Assembly (NCBI GenBank): GCA_024690695.1 | Contig: JAILOS010000013.1 | Location: 17,392-81,391 of the forward strand | Reading direction: 5' to 3' | DNA from: Oscillospiraceae bacterium | GTDB taxonomy: Bacteria; Bacillota_A; Clostridia; Oscillospirales; Oscillospiraceae | DNA: 64,000 nucleotides | Part shown: in pieces, positions 1-7,070 of the stretch | Layout: every line of letters starts with the position of its first letter | Position numbering within the stretch: position 1 is the first letter of the stretch | Position numbers and translations under genes: made by a program | The notes under the pieces: generated by a model | The model's input: the letters and a program-made list of their open reading frames with translations, nothing else | Told to the model about the DNA's origin: nothing | The model's database searches: none

Positions 1-2010
1 GATCCGCTGACCGATCGCCGCGAGCACGGCGTCGCATTCGACGCGCCGGCCGCCCTCGCACAGGAGCGTCGAGACGCGGCCGTTGTCGCCTTCGATCGAG
101 ACCGGACGGTGCTCGAAGAGGAAGCGCACGCCCTCCTCCTTCGCCTCGGCGACCTCGGCGGGATCGGCGGGCATGTCGCTCTCCTTGCGGCGGTAGGCCA
201 CCGTGACCTCCGCGCCGAGACGCACGGCCGTGCGGGCCACGTCCATCGCGACGTTGCCGCCGCCGACGACCACGACCTTTTTGCCGATCGCGGGCCTGGC
301 GCCGGCGTTGACCTCGCGCAGGAAGTCGATGCCGCCCCAGACGCCCTCGAGCTCCTCGCCCGGGATGCCGAGGGAGGCGGACTTCTGCGCGCCGATCGCG
401 AGATAGATCGCGTCGAAGCCCTGCTCGCGCAGCTGCTGCACGCTCAGGTCTTTGCCGATCTCCACGCCGCAGCGGAACATGACGCCCAGCTCCTTGAGCA
501 CGTCGATCTCGGCGTCGAGCACCGGCTTTTCGAGCCGGAAGCTCGGGATGCCGTAGCGCAGCATGCCGCCGGGCAGCTCGTTTTTGTCGAACACGGTGAC
601 GCGGTAGTTGTCGGCGGCGAGGAAGTAAGCGCAGCTCAGGCCGGCGGGGCCGGCGCCGATGACGGCGATCTTCTTGTCGCTGTAGTCGTACAGCTTCTTC
701 GGCACGAAGCGGGTGTCGCGCGCCAGCTCTCTGTCGGCGATGAAGCGCTTGACCTCGTCGATGGCGACGGCGCGATCGACGTCGCCGCGGGTGCAGACCT
801 CCTCGCACTTGCGGTTGCAGATGCGGCCGCAGACGGCGGGCAGGGGGTTCTCCTTCTTGATGAGCTCCAGCGCCTCGAGCCAGCGGCCCTGCGCAGCGAG
901 CTTCAGATAGCCCTGCACGGCGATGTGCGCGGGGCAGGCCGTTTTGCACGGAGCGGTACCCTCGGGCGCGACGTATTCGCGGTTCGTGCGGTGCTCCGGA
1001 TTCCAGTGCTCCCTCGTCCACTCAAGGTCGTCGGGCAGCTCCTTCGACGGATGCTCGATCGGCGTTTTGGCGCAGAGCTTCTGACCCATCTGGATGGCGT
1101 TGTTCGCGCAGCGGTCGGTGCACTGGCCGCAGGCCACGCACTTGCTCTCGTCGATCCGGGCGACGTAGTTGCTCTTGGAGGCGGCCGGCGTGTTGTAGTA
1201 CTCGGTCATGCCCAGCGCGAGGCAGCTCTCCGGCATGCAGTTGCAGATCGCGAAGGTCTCGCCCTGGTGCAGGGTCGTGATCTGGTGGACGCAGCCGCGC
1301 TCCTCAAACTTTTTGATGAGCTCCTTCGCCTCGGCCACGGTGGCGGGGCGGCCCTTGCCGGTGCGGTTGAACATGTCGCCCACGTGGCCCATGAACAGGC
1401 AGTAGCCCTCGTCCAGATCGCCGCTGCCCTCGCCCATCAGGCGGCGCACGCGGCGGCACTGGCAGGGCGTGATGCTGATGTGGCCCTCGTTGTCCTCAAT
1501 GTACTTGCTGCATTTCTCGTTGTCGATCTGCTGCGCCTCGGCGGGGATGGCGCTCTCGACCGGGATGACGCGCATGATGCCCGCGCCCATCGGCGTGTTC
1601 GGCGCGTGCTCGATCTGGCTCGTCGTCGCGTGCTGCTCGAAGGCGTAGGCAATCTCGGGATGAGCCAGGCAGAATTTTTCGTTGATCAGCAGGAACTCGA
1701 AAATGCCGGGGGTGTAGGGCGGCAGCAGGTAGATCTCCAGGCCCACCTTCGGCACGACGACCTGGACGACGAGGCCGATGTCGGTGATCTCGTGCAGGAT
1801 CTCGCGCGTGCGCTTCACGGGCAGCTTCGCCTTGCGGGCGATCATCGGCACGAAGGCCGGCTTCATGCTCTTCATCGCCATCATGACGGCGATCTGCTCG
1901 TCGGTGATCCATTTTTCAAAGAGCTTGTACTCCGCGCAGTCTGGCGTGATCTTGTAATGCCCGTCGTTGATCTTCTCGCAGAGCCGGATCAGATTCTCTC
2001 TCACTTCCAA
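1..2010 (-). CDS. GltD-like iron-sulfur FAD/NAD(P) oxidoreductase (C-terminus cut by window edge)
   Basis: This open frame begins at TTG 2010 and runs off the left edge, giving 670 codons. The TTG is chosen because GGAGGG lies 8 bases upstream; an in-frame GTG follows two codons later. From N to C there is an unrecognised region of about 260 residues with a possible winged-helix start and Cys clusters (PCQCRR near 182, CNCMPESC near 260), a ferredoxin motif CVACGQCTDRC near 291, the Cys-rich domain typical of glutamate synthase small subunits (CPAHIAVQGY near 358; ICNRKCEEVC), an FAD-binding GAGPAG near 451, and an NAD(P)-binding VVGGGNVAMDVA near 578. By family it should move electrons between NAD(P)H, FAD and Fe-S clusters in the cytoplasm. 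No glutamate synthase large subunit is adjacent, so glutamate synthesis is not implied. The substrate is unknown. Confidence 0.85.
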   Translation of the reverse strand, partial: MEVRENLIRLCEKINDGHYKITPDCAEYKLFEKWITDEQIAVMMAMKSMKPAFVPMIARKAKLPVKRTREILHEITDIGLVVQVVVPKVGLEIYLLPPYTPGIFEFLLINEKFCLAHPEIAYAFEQHATTSQIEHAPNTPMGAGIMRVIPVESAIPAEAQQIDNEKCSKYIEDNEGHISITPCQCRRVRRLMGEGSGDLDEGYCLFMGHVGDMFNRTGKGRPATVAEAKELIKKFEERGCVHQITTLHQGETFAICNCMPESCLALGMTEYYNTPAASKSNYVARIDESKCVACGQCTDRCANNAIQMGQKLCAKTPIEHPSKELPDDLEWTREHWNPEHRTNREYVAPEGTAPCKTACPAHIAVQGYLKLAAQGRWLEALELIKKENPLPAVCGRICNRKCEEVCTRGDVDRAVAIDEVKRFIADRELARDTRFVPKKLYDYSDKKIAVIGAGPAGLSCAYFLAADNYRVTVFDKNELPGGMLRYGIPSFRLEKPVLDAEIDVLKELGVMFRCGVEIGKDLSVQQLREQGFDAIYLAIGAQKSASLGIPGEELEGVWGGIDFLREVNAGARPAIGKKVVVVGGGNVAMDVARTAVRLGAEVTVAYRRKESDMPADPAEVAEAKEEGVRFLFEHRPVSIEGDNGRVSTLLCEGGRRVECDAVLAAIGQRI

Positions 2011-2064
2011 AAGGGCGTCCCTCCTCTGTTTCGTATAGCGGATCGGTCATAAATCCACAAATAC

Positions 2065-2093
2065 AGTGTAGCGAAAAAACCTGTTTTTGTCAA
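2065..2093 (-). promoter_or_regulatory. Sigma-A promoter of the GltD-like oxidoreductase
   Basis: On the minus strand TTGACA (2093-2088) is followed after exactly 17 bases by TACACT (2070-2065), about 55 bases upstream of the TTG start. Confidence 0.7.
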
Positions 2094-2131
2094 TGAGTCT
2101 CCGCCTCTCCGGCGGGATCGGAACGGAAAAG

Positions 2132-2160
2132 ACGCCCCGGGGGTCCGGGACGTCCTTTTT
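2132..2160 (-). terminator. Rho-independent terminator after the phosphopantetheinyl transferase
   Basis: A GC-rich stem of about ten pairs around a short loop is flanked by A-tract and T-tract sequence, so it could act on both strands. On the minus strand it sits directly after the stop codon at 2168. Confidence 0.65.
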
Positions 2161-2167
2161 TGACGTA

Positions 2168-2788
2168 TCAAACGAGCAGCTCGCCCGCGGAGAGGAAGCG
2201 CGGCGCGCAGTCCGCGTTTGCCGGAGCGCAGACGACGAAGCTGCAGCCCGGCAGGGAAAAGCTGAAGAAGCGGCGGCCCGGCGCGGGCGTCAGCGCTTCG
2301 GCCCGCAGCGGGGTGAGCGACGCGTCGAGCTTGATAAGGCACTCCTTGCGGCTCCAGAGCTCGCAGAAGGCGGCCTCCGTGTCGGCGCTTGCGCGGACGA
2401 AGCGCTGCTCGGCCCCGGTAAAGACCCGCCGCAGCACCGGCTCGCGCAGCCCTCCGTACCGTTCGACGTCCACGCTCGCCGGCTCGCCGGAGACCAGCGC
2501 GGCGGCGTAATCCCCGGAGTGAGTGAGCGAGAGAAAGAGCTCCGGCCGCGCCGTCAGCACGGGCCTTCCGTCGGCCGCGTAGGCAAAGGAGCGGTCGTCC
2601 GCGCCGAGCGTCTCCAGCGCCCGTCGCAGCAGCAGCCCCGCGGCCGCGCAGCGGAGCTTGTCCTCCTCCCGCCGAAAGGCGCGCAGCTTCTTCAGCCGCG
2701 CCTCCGGCAGCGCTTCGGCCGCGGCGAGCAGCCGGTCGGCGGGGAGCTCGCGCAGATCGGCGGCGTACAGCAGAAGAAAGGGCTCCAT
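2168..2788 (-). CDS. 4'-phosphopantetheinyl transferase, Sfp type
   Basis: This 206-residue protein has the size of an Sfp/AcpT-type enzyme, which moves 4'-phosphopantetheine from CoA to a Ser of a carrier protein. The diagnostic motifs are SVDVERY (the Mg-binding Asp/Glu strand, near residue 106) and FCELWSRKECLIKL (near 140), the W-x-x-K-E-x-x-x-K signature. An early SLTHSGDYAAAL segment fits the conserved SHS/T region. It starts 4 bases after the lipoprotein stop codon without its own clear ribosome binding site, which suggests translational coupling. No polyketide, peptide-synthetase or fatty-acid gene is in the window, so the carrier-protein partner is unknown. Confidence 0.88.
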   Translation of the reverse strand: MEPFLLLYAADLRELPADRLLAAAEALPEARLKKLRAFRREEDKLRCAAAGLLLRRALETLGADDRSFAYAADGRPVLTARPELFLSLTHSGDYAAALVSGEPASVDVERYGGLREPVLRRVFTGAEQRFVRASADTEAAFCELWSRKECLIKLDASLTPLRAEALTPAPGRRFFSFSLPGCSFVVCAPANADCAPRFLSAGELLV

Positions 2789-2792
2789 GCGT

Positions 2793-4247
2793 TCAGGGCA
2801 GGACGAGCTTCATGTCCCGGACGGCCCGCTCAAGCTCTTCCTCGGTCAGCTCGTCGAGACTCTTGTAGCAGAGCGGGTCGACCCAATCGTAGGCGTAAGC
2901 CTCGATCTGATAATCGCCGAACTGCTCACGCAGCAGCGCGTAGCGCGGGACGTTGTGGCCCCAGTCGTCCTTGCACCAGCCCTCGTTCTTGTGGAAGGCC
3001 GTCGTCGTGTTGATCAGCGTGTCGGGCAGCTTTTCGCGGATTTCCCGCTTCTGGTAGTCGGGGACGGGCGTCACACAGCCGATCCACAGACGCTCGAGCT
3101 GCGTCATTTCGTACAGCGGCGTCACGTCGTAGATGCGCCAGCAGTTGCCGATATTCAGATGCTTGAGGTTGTGGAGATTGGCAAAGGGCTCCACGTTGTC
3201 GCAGTTTGTGCTGAGTACCTCCAGGTACTCCAGATTTTCCAGACAACCGATCGGCGTCGGGTCGTTCCACGGCGCGCAGGCCACGATCAGCACCGTGAGC
3301 TTCGGCATGTTGTAAAGGAAGGACAGATCGTGCAGCTGGCTGTGCCCGATGTCCAGCCATTCGACGTCACAGCAGTAAAACAGGCCTTCGTAGCAGCTTT
3401 CGTCCAGGCGGCGGCCCTCAGAGGAGGCGAGGATGCGCTTGACGTCGGTGCGGACGGTGTAGTCCTCGCCGAACCAGACGCGCCAGACGACCCGGATGTT
3501 CGGATAGGCGTCGCGGATCACGGCCATGTGTTCGTTATCCACGCCGCAGGAGTCCATGTCGAGGTAGGTGCAGCGGGTCATGTAGGGCAGCACCTCGAGC
3601 ACGGCCGCGCCCTGGTCGTCCATTTTCCGCTGACTGATGATCATCTGCTCGTCCAGCACGGAAAACGCCTTGCCGAACAGCGTAAAGCGGTAGTCCACCG
3701 CCGCCTCGGGGAAAGCGGCCTGGAACGCGCCGACGTCCTCCCAACTCAGGCGGTCGGGGTCCTCCTCGCTGCGCTCGCCGAGGTCGATGCGCTGCAGCGC
3801 GCTCAGCAGACGCAGCCGGAACAGCGCGTCCTCCGCCTCTTCATGCCGGAGCGTTGAGAGATCGGCCTCCTCGGCCGTGTTGTCCAGCACGGTCCCGTCG
3901 GGCAGCTCCACGTCGCACAGCAGCTCCACCTCGGGGTGCCTTTCGGCATAGTCGAGGATCTCGGCGTAGCAGCGGCTGCCGCGCAGATCAAGGCTTTTCA
4001 GCGCCGGAAAGCTCTCCAGCAGCGGGCTTTCGCCCTCCTCCAGCACCAGCGTCAGCTCCTCGGCCTCGGGACGAAAGCTCCCGGCCGCGAAAACGATCGG
4101 CTCGGGCGTCGGGACCGGGGTCGGCTCCGGCGTCGGCGCGGGGGTGGAGAGCTCCTGCGCGGGGATCGGCGTCCCGCAGCCGCACAGCAGCAGCGCGCAC
4201 AGCAGCAGCGCGGCCGGCAGCAGGATCGGAAACAGGCGTTTTTTCAT
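2793..4247 (-). CDS. Leucine-rich-repeat lipoprotein
   Basis: This 484-residue predicted lipoprotein starts at ATG 4247 behind GGGAGG. Residues 1-24 form a signal peptide with a lipobox variant (LCGC, lipidated Cys24). A Thr-Pro-Glu spacer (about residues 30-52) follows, then a domain with irregular leucine-rich repeats such as LKSLDLRGS, CTYLDMDS, VEWLDIGHS, LEYLEVLST, LKHLNIGNC and LERLWIGC. Proteins of this kind usually bind other proteins outside the cell, but no ligand can be inferred. The repeats contain several Trp and Cys residues. It lies between the EFR1 gene (52 bases upstream) and the phosphopantetheinyl transferase, probably in one operon. Confidence 0.8.
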   Translation of the reverse strand: MKKRLFPILLPAALLLCALLLCGCGTPIPAQELSTPAPTPEPTPVPTPEPIVFAAGSFRPEAEELTLVLEEGESPLLESFPALKSLDLRGSRCYAEILDYAERHPEVELLCDVELPDGTVLDNTAEEADLSTLRHEEAEDALFRLRLLSALQRIDLGERSEEDPDRLSWEDVGAFQAAFPEAAVDYRFTLFGKAFSVLDEQMIISQRKMDDQGAAVLEVLPYMTRCTYLDMDSCGVDNEHMAVIRDAYPNIRVVWRVWFGEDYTVRTDVKRILASSEGRRLDESCYEGLFYCCDVEWLDIGHSQLHDLSFLYNMPKLTVLIVACAPWNDPTPIGCLENLEYLEVLSTNCDNVEPFANLHNLKHLNIGNCWRIYDVTPLYEMTQLERLWIGCVTPVPDYQKREIREKLPDTLINTTTAFHKNEGWCKDDWGHNVPRYALLREQFGDYQIEAYAYDWVDPLCYKSLDELTEEELERAVRDMKLVLP

Positions 4248-4298
4248 GGATCGAACCTCCCGGAACGGCGTCGGCCGCAGCGGCCGGGCCGTGAGTTT

Positions 4299-5081
4299 TT
4301 AATCGACGTGGATGATCTTCTGCGTCAGCTCTTCGGCCTTGACCTGAGGATTCGGGAAGCGCTCGCGCTTCTCGGTGACCTTGCCGACGTTGATGGCCTG
4401 CTTCGGGCAGTACTGCACGCAGCTCAGGCAGCCGATGCAGTTCGGGCCGAAGCTCGGCCGGCCGCGCAGGAGCTGGATGTTGTTGCGCGGGCAGATCCGC
4501 TCGCAGGTGCCGCAGCCGACGCAGGCGGAGCTGACGGTGAAGCGCTTGACGTTTCTGGCGTGCATGCCGGCGAAGGCGCGGCTCTCCAGTGCGAAGAGCC
4601 CGTTCTTCGGCGGCTTTTTGGCGCTGCGCTTCATCGCGCGCGCCGCGGCGCCCACCTCGGCCGCCTTGCGGTCGATGCGCGCCTGCGCCTCCTCGCGGCT
4701 CGTGCGCGGGAAGGTGAGCGTGTGCGGCATCAGCCAGATGCAGGTCGAGTGATTGGAGATCTTGTCCCAGTAGTCGAGGCCCACGAGCTCGTCGAGCTTG
4801 TGCAGGCCGCAGCCGATGTAGCCGGCGTACTGCTCGACGGCGAAACGGTAGGCGTCCGGGGCGATCCGGATGTTCTTGACGTAGAACTCCACGTCGCCGG
4901 GCAGACCGCCGCCGTAGCAGGGGAAGACGAAGCCCACGCGCCGGGCCTCGGTCGCGTCGGTCTTCTCGGGATAGCTGCGCATCATGACGATGTCGGTGTC
5001 GCCGAGAGCCTTGGCGATGCTCTTGGCCATGCTCAGGCAGTGGCCGGAGCCGGAGTAGCAGTAGATGATGTTTTCACTCAT
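4299..5081 (-). CDS. EFR1 family flavodoxin-ferredoxin protein
   Basis: The ATG at 5081 (MSENIIYCYSGSG) is preferred over upstream in-frame codons because AAGGAAG lies just before it. The 260-residue product has an N-terminal flavodoxin-like half (YCYSGSGHCLSMAKSIAKAL, phosphate-loop style; FVFPCYGGGLPGDVEF) and a C-terminal 2[4Fe-4S] ferredoxin half with CVGCGTCERICP (near 192) and CIGCLSCVQYCP (near 219). Families with this layout are annotated EFR1 or flavodoxin/ferredoxin and are common in anaerobic Clostridia. The role is presumably electron transfer, with unknown partners. It appears to head the operon with the leucine-rich lipoprotein and the phosphopantetheinyl transferase. Confidence 0.85.
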   Translation of the reverse strand: MSENIIYCYSGSGHCLSMAKSIAKALGDTDIVMMRSYPEKTDATEARRVGFVFPCYGGGLPGDVEFYVKNIRIAPDAYRFAVEQYAGYIGCGLHKLDELVGLDYWDKISNHSTCIWLMPHTLTFPRTSREEAQARIDRKAAEVGAAARAMKRSAKKPPKNGLFALESRAFAGMHARNVKRFTVSSACVGCGTCERICPRNNIQLLRGRPSFGPNCIGCLSCVQYCPKQAINVGKVTEKRERFPNPQVKAEELTQKIIHVD

Positions 5082-5151
5082 GGCGTTTCTTCCTTTCTGT
5101 CCGCCGCGGCGCGGGCGCGCCGCCTGTCCCGGATATACGAAATATACTAAA

Positions 5152-5187
5152 AAGCCTCTTTTGTCATGAAACAAAAGAGGCTTTTTC
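5152..5187 (-). terminator. Terminator of tRNA-Ser
   Basis: An 11-pair stem (GCCTCTTTTGT with ACAAAAGAGGC) followed by a T run on the minus strand starts right after the CCA end of the tRNA. Confidence 0.8.
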
Positions 5188-5279
5188 TGGCGCAGAAGGC
5201 GAGATTTGAACTCGCGCGCGCTTTTTACACGCCTACTCCCTTAGCAGGGGAGCCCCTTCGGCCTCTTGGGTACTTCTGC
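5188..5279 (-). tRNA. tRNA-Ser (anticodon GCU)
   Basis: Read on the minus strand, acceptor arms GCAGAAG and CTTCTGC pair fully, with discriminator G and an encoded CCA (5190-5188). The anticodon loop CTGCTAA carries GCT. A long variable arm, typical of class II serine tRNAs, lies before the TTCAAAT T-loop. The length is 92 bases including CCA. Confidence 0.93.
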
Positions 5280-5315
5280 AAGCCGAAAACACTGAGCCGA
5301 TGCGATTGCTCAGAT

Positions 5316-5344
5316 ATAGTAGCACAGCGGCGCGGCCTTGTCAA
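5316..5344 (-). promoter_or_regulatory. Promoter of tRNA-Ser
   Basis: On the minus strand TTGACA (5344-5339), a 17-base spacer and TACTAT (5321-5316) lie about 37 bases upstream of the tRNA. Confidence 0.75.
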
Positions 5345-5368
5345 GAGCGAGTTGGCCGCCTTTTTGCT

Positions 5369-5866
5369 TCACAGCTCGATCAGGATTACCCGGCAGCCCT
5401 GACGGCGCGCGTAGAGGATCGTGTTCATCGTGCCGCCGGGCTGCCCGTCGTAGCAGGCCAGCAGCAGAGAGGAGCGGTCGACCATATAGCGGTTGCGGCG
5501 CTGCATGCAGCCGGGCGTGTAGGCGTGCTGGACGAAACGCACCTCGTCGCAGTCGGCCACGAGCGCCTCGTAGCGGCGGCGCTGCCCCGCGCTCCAGGCG
5601 TCGGCCTGCCCGTCGCAGGGGATCGCCGCCTCGAGCGTCACCTCGGGATGCCGCCGCCGCAGCGCCAGCACGGCCTCGGCAAAGAGCATGTCGCAGCCGG
5701 CCGCCATCCCGCACAGAAAGTGCCGGTAGCCTGCCTCGTAAACGCCCTCCAGCCGGGCCTCCAGCTCAGCCTTGACGCGCAGGCAGCGCGCGTCGTTTTC
5801 GTCGTAGCCCCAGGGGAGCTTGGCGGGCCGGTGCCCGGAAAAACAGCAGCAAAGCGACCGATCCAT
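5369..5866 (-). CDS. YpsA/DUF1273-type SLOG family protein
   Basis: The 165-residue protein matches the YpsA family of the SLOG (Rossmann-like) superfamily: an N-terminal CCCFSGHRPAKLPWG, then FLCGMAAGCDMLFAEAVL near 51, and a C-terminal MVDRSSLLLACYDGQPGGT near 127, the Gly-rich nucleotide-ligand loop. SLOG proteins bind nucleotides or nucleotide-derived ligands. YpsA in Bacillus affects cell division, but its ligand is not firmly known. It has its own promoter and ends close to the tRNA-Ser promoter. Confidence 0.82.
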   Translation of the reverse strand: MDRSLCCCFSGHRPAKLPWGYDENDARCLRVKAELEARLEGVYEAGYRHFLCGMAAGCDMLFAEAVLALRRRHPEVTLEAAIPCDGQADAWSAGQRRRYEALVADCDEVRFVQHAYTPGCMQRRNRYMVDRSSLLLACYDGQPGGTMNTILYARRQGCRVILIEL

Positions 5867-5899
5867 GCGCGCCCTCCTTTCGACGACTGAGCAAAAGTT

Positions 5900-5928
5900 A
5901 TTGTACTCCTCAAACTCCCTCTTGTCAA
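5900..5928 (-). promoter_or_regulatory. Promoter of the YpsA-like gene, sharing its -35 with the riboswitch promoter
   Basis: The minus strand carries TTGACA (5928-5923), a 17-base spacer and TACAAT (5905-5900). The -35 overlaps the plus-strand -35 at 5922-5927. Confidence 0.75.
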
Positions 5929-5950
5929 AGGGCGAAAGCTGTGATATTGT
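5922..5950 (+). promoter_or_regulatory. Promoter of the FMN riboswitch-ribU transcript
   Basis: TTGTCA (5922-5927), a 17-base spacer and TATTGT (5945-5950) lie just upstream of the FMN aptamer. The box is read on the opposite strand as TTGACA for the divergent gene. Confidence 0.65.
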
Positions 5951-5962
5951 AACAGCGTCAAT

Positions 5963-6228
5963 TCTTCAGGGCAGGGTGCGATCCCCGACCGGCGGTACAG
6001 TCCGCGAGCTGAGGAAACGACAATTGAACCCGCAAGAGCGTTTCGCGAGGATTTTTTTGTCACGGTGAAGTCGAAAAAGCGCAGGAATACTTTGTGTATT
6101 TCCAGCTTTTGAGACGAGATCGTGGCGAAAAAAGTCCGCTAAACGCCGCGGCGGCGTTTGATTGGCGCTTCCTTGGCACGAACCGGTGCGATTCCGGTAC
6201 CGACAGTATAGTCTGGATGGAAGAGGAA
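5963..6228 (+). ncRNA. FMN riboswitch (RFN element) with an enlarged variable arm
   Basis: The 5' part contains the near-invariant RFN core (TTCAGGGCAGGGTG, then CCCGACCGGCGGTA and GTCCGCGAGC). The 3' part contains CGGTGCGATTCCGGTACCGACAGT and AGTCTGGATGGAAGAGGA. These are the two conserved halves of the FMN aptamer. The total of about 266 bases is long for the class because the variable region includes an extra imperfect hairpin (6070-6115) and a GC palindrome near 6142-6159. It controls the riboflavin transporter gene downstream. Confidence 0.92.
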
Positions 6229-6248
6229 TGATTTTTTACGTCCTTTTA

Positions 6249-6280
6249 CGCCCGGAGACATTGCGTCTTCGGGCTTTTTT
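6249..6280 (+). terminator. Riboswitch expression-platform terminator
   Basis: GCCCGGAGAC and GTCTTCGGGC form a stem followed by TTTTTT, 21 bases after the aptamer and 23 bases before the ribU start. This fits FMN-induced transcription termination. Confidence 0.85.
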
Positions 6281-6302
6281 ACATCAGACGGGAGGAATCG
6301 AA

Positions 6303-7070
6303 ATGTTCGAAAAATGGTTTGAAAATCTCGCGAAGCTCTGGGAAGCGATCCGCGCCAACGTGCAGTTCATCGGCGTGTGCTTCGCGGTCTTCGCAGGGCT
6401 GTTCCTGCTGGCGCTGCTGTTCGAGCGCGTGATCTACAGGCAGCGCCGAGCTCTGTCCGACACGCATTACGCGGCCTACACCGCGATCTTCTCGGCGATG
6501 GCCGGCGTGCTGATGCTCTGGGAGATCCCGCTGTTCTTCGCGCCGAGCTTCTATAAAATCGACCTGAGCGAGATCCCGGTGCTGATCTGCACCTTCTACC
6601 TCGGGCCGGTGGCCGGCGTGATTTCGGAGCTGTTCAAGATCCTTCTCAAGCTGATCTTCAAGTCCACGACGACGGCCTTCGTCGGCGACTTTGCCAACTT
6701 CGCCGTCGGCTGCTCCTTCGTGCTGCCCGCCAGCATCATCTATCACGCGAAGGCCAGCCGCAAAACGGCGCTGATCGGCCTCGTCGCCGGCACGCTCGTG
6801 ATGACGGTCTTCGGCAGCGCCTTCAACGCGATCTACCTCCTGCCCAAGTTCTCCGAGCTCTTCGGCATGCCGATGGAGGCGATCGTCGGCATGGGGACGA
6901 AAATCAACCCCCGGATCACCAGCGTCTGGACGCTGGTGCTCTTCGCGGTGGTTCCCTTCAACCTGCTCAAGGGAGCGGTGGATTCGCTGCTGACCTATCT
7001 GCTGTATAAGCGCATCTCGCCGATCCTGCACCGCAGCGACGCGAAGAAGCAGGAACGCCGCCGGACCTGA
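6303..7070 (+). CDS. ribU: Riboflavin ECF transporter S component
   Basis: The start is ATG 6303, preceded by GGGAGGAAT; the frame is open further upstream but that part lies inside the riboswitch. The 255-residue membrane protein has about six hydrophobic segments. Its RibU-like core KIDLSEIPVLICTFYLGPVA (near 90) is followed by GVISELFKILLKLI and a GDFANFAVGCSFVLPASIIY segment. It would capture riboflavin and act with shared ECF ATPases and EcfT encoded elsewhere. The FMN riboswitch upstream supports the substrate assignment strongly. The last 104 bases overlap the 3' end of the convergent flippase gene. Confidence 0.9.
   Translation: MFEKWFENLAKLWEAIRANVQFIGVCFAVFAGLFLLALLFERVIYRQRRALSDTHYAAYTAIFSAMAGVLMLWEIPLFFAPSFYKIDLSEIPVLICTFYLGPVAGVISELFKILLKLIFKSTTTAFVGDFANFAVGCSFVLPASIIYHAKASRKTALIGLVAGTLVMTVFGSAFNAIYLLPKFSELFGMPMEAIVGMGTKINPRITSVWTLVLFAVVPFNLLKGAVDSLLTYLLYKRISPILHRSDAKKQERRRT

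Noticed and set aside
109..2052. Long plus-strand open frame (647 codons)
   Set aside because: It is antisense to the GltD-like gene, has low-complexity Ala/Asp/Leu composition typical of the opposite strand of GC-rich genes, and has no ribosome binding site.
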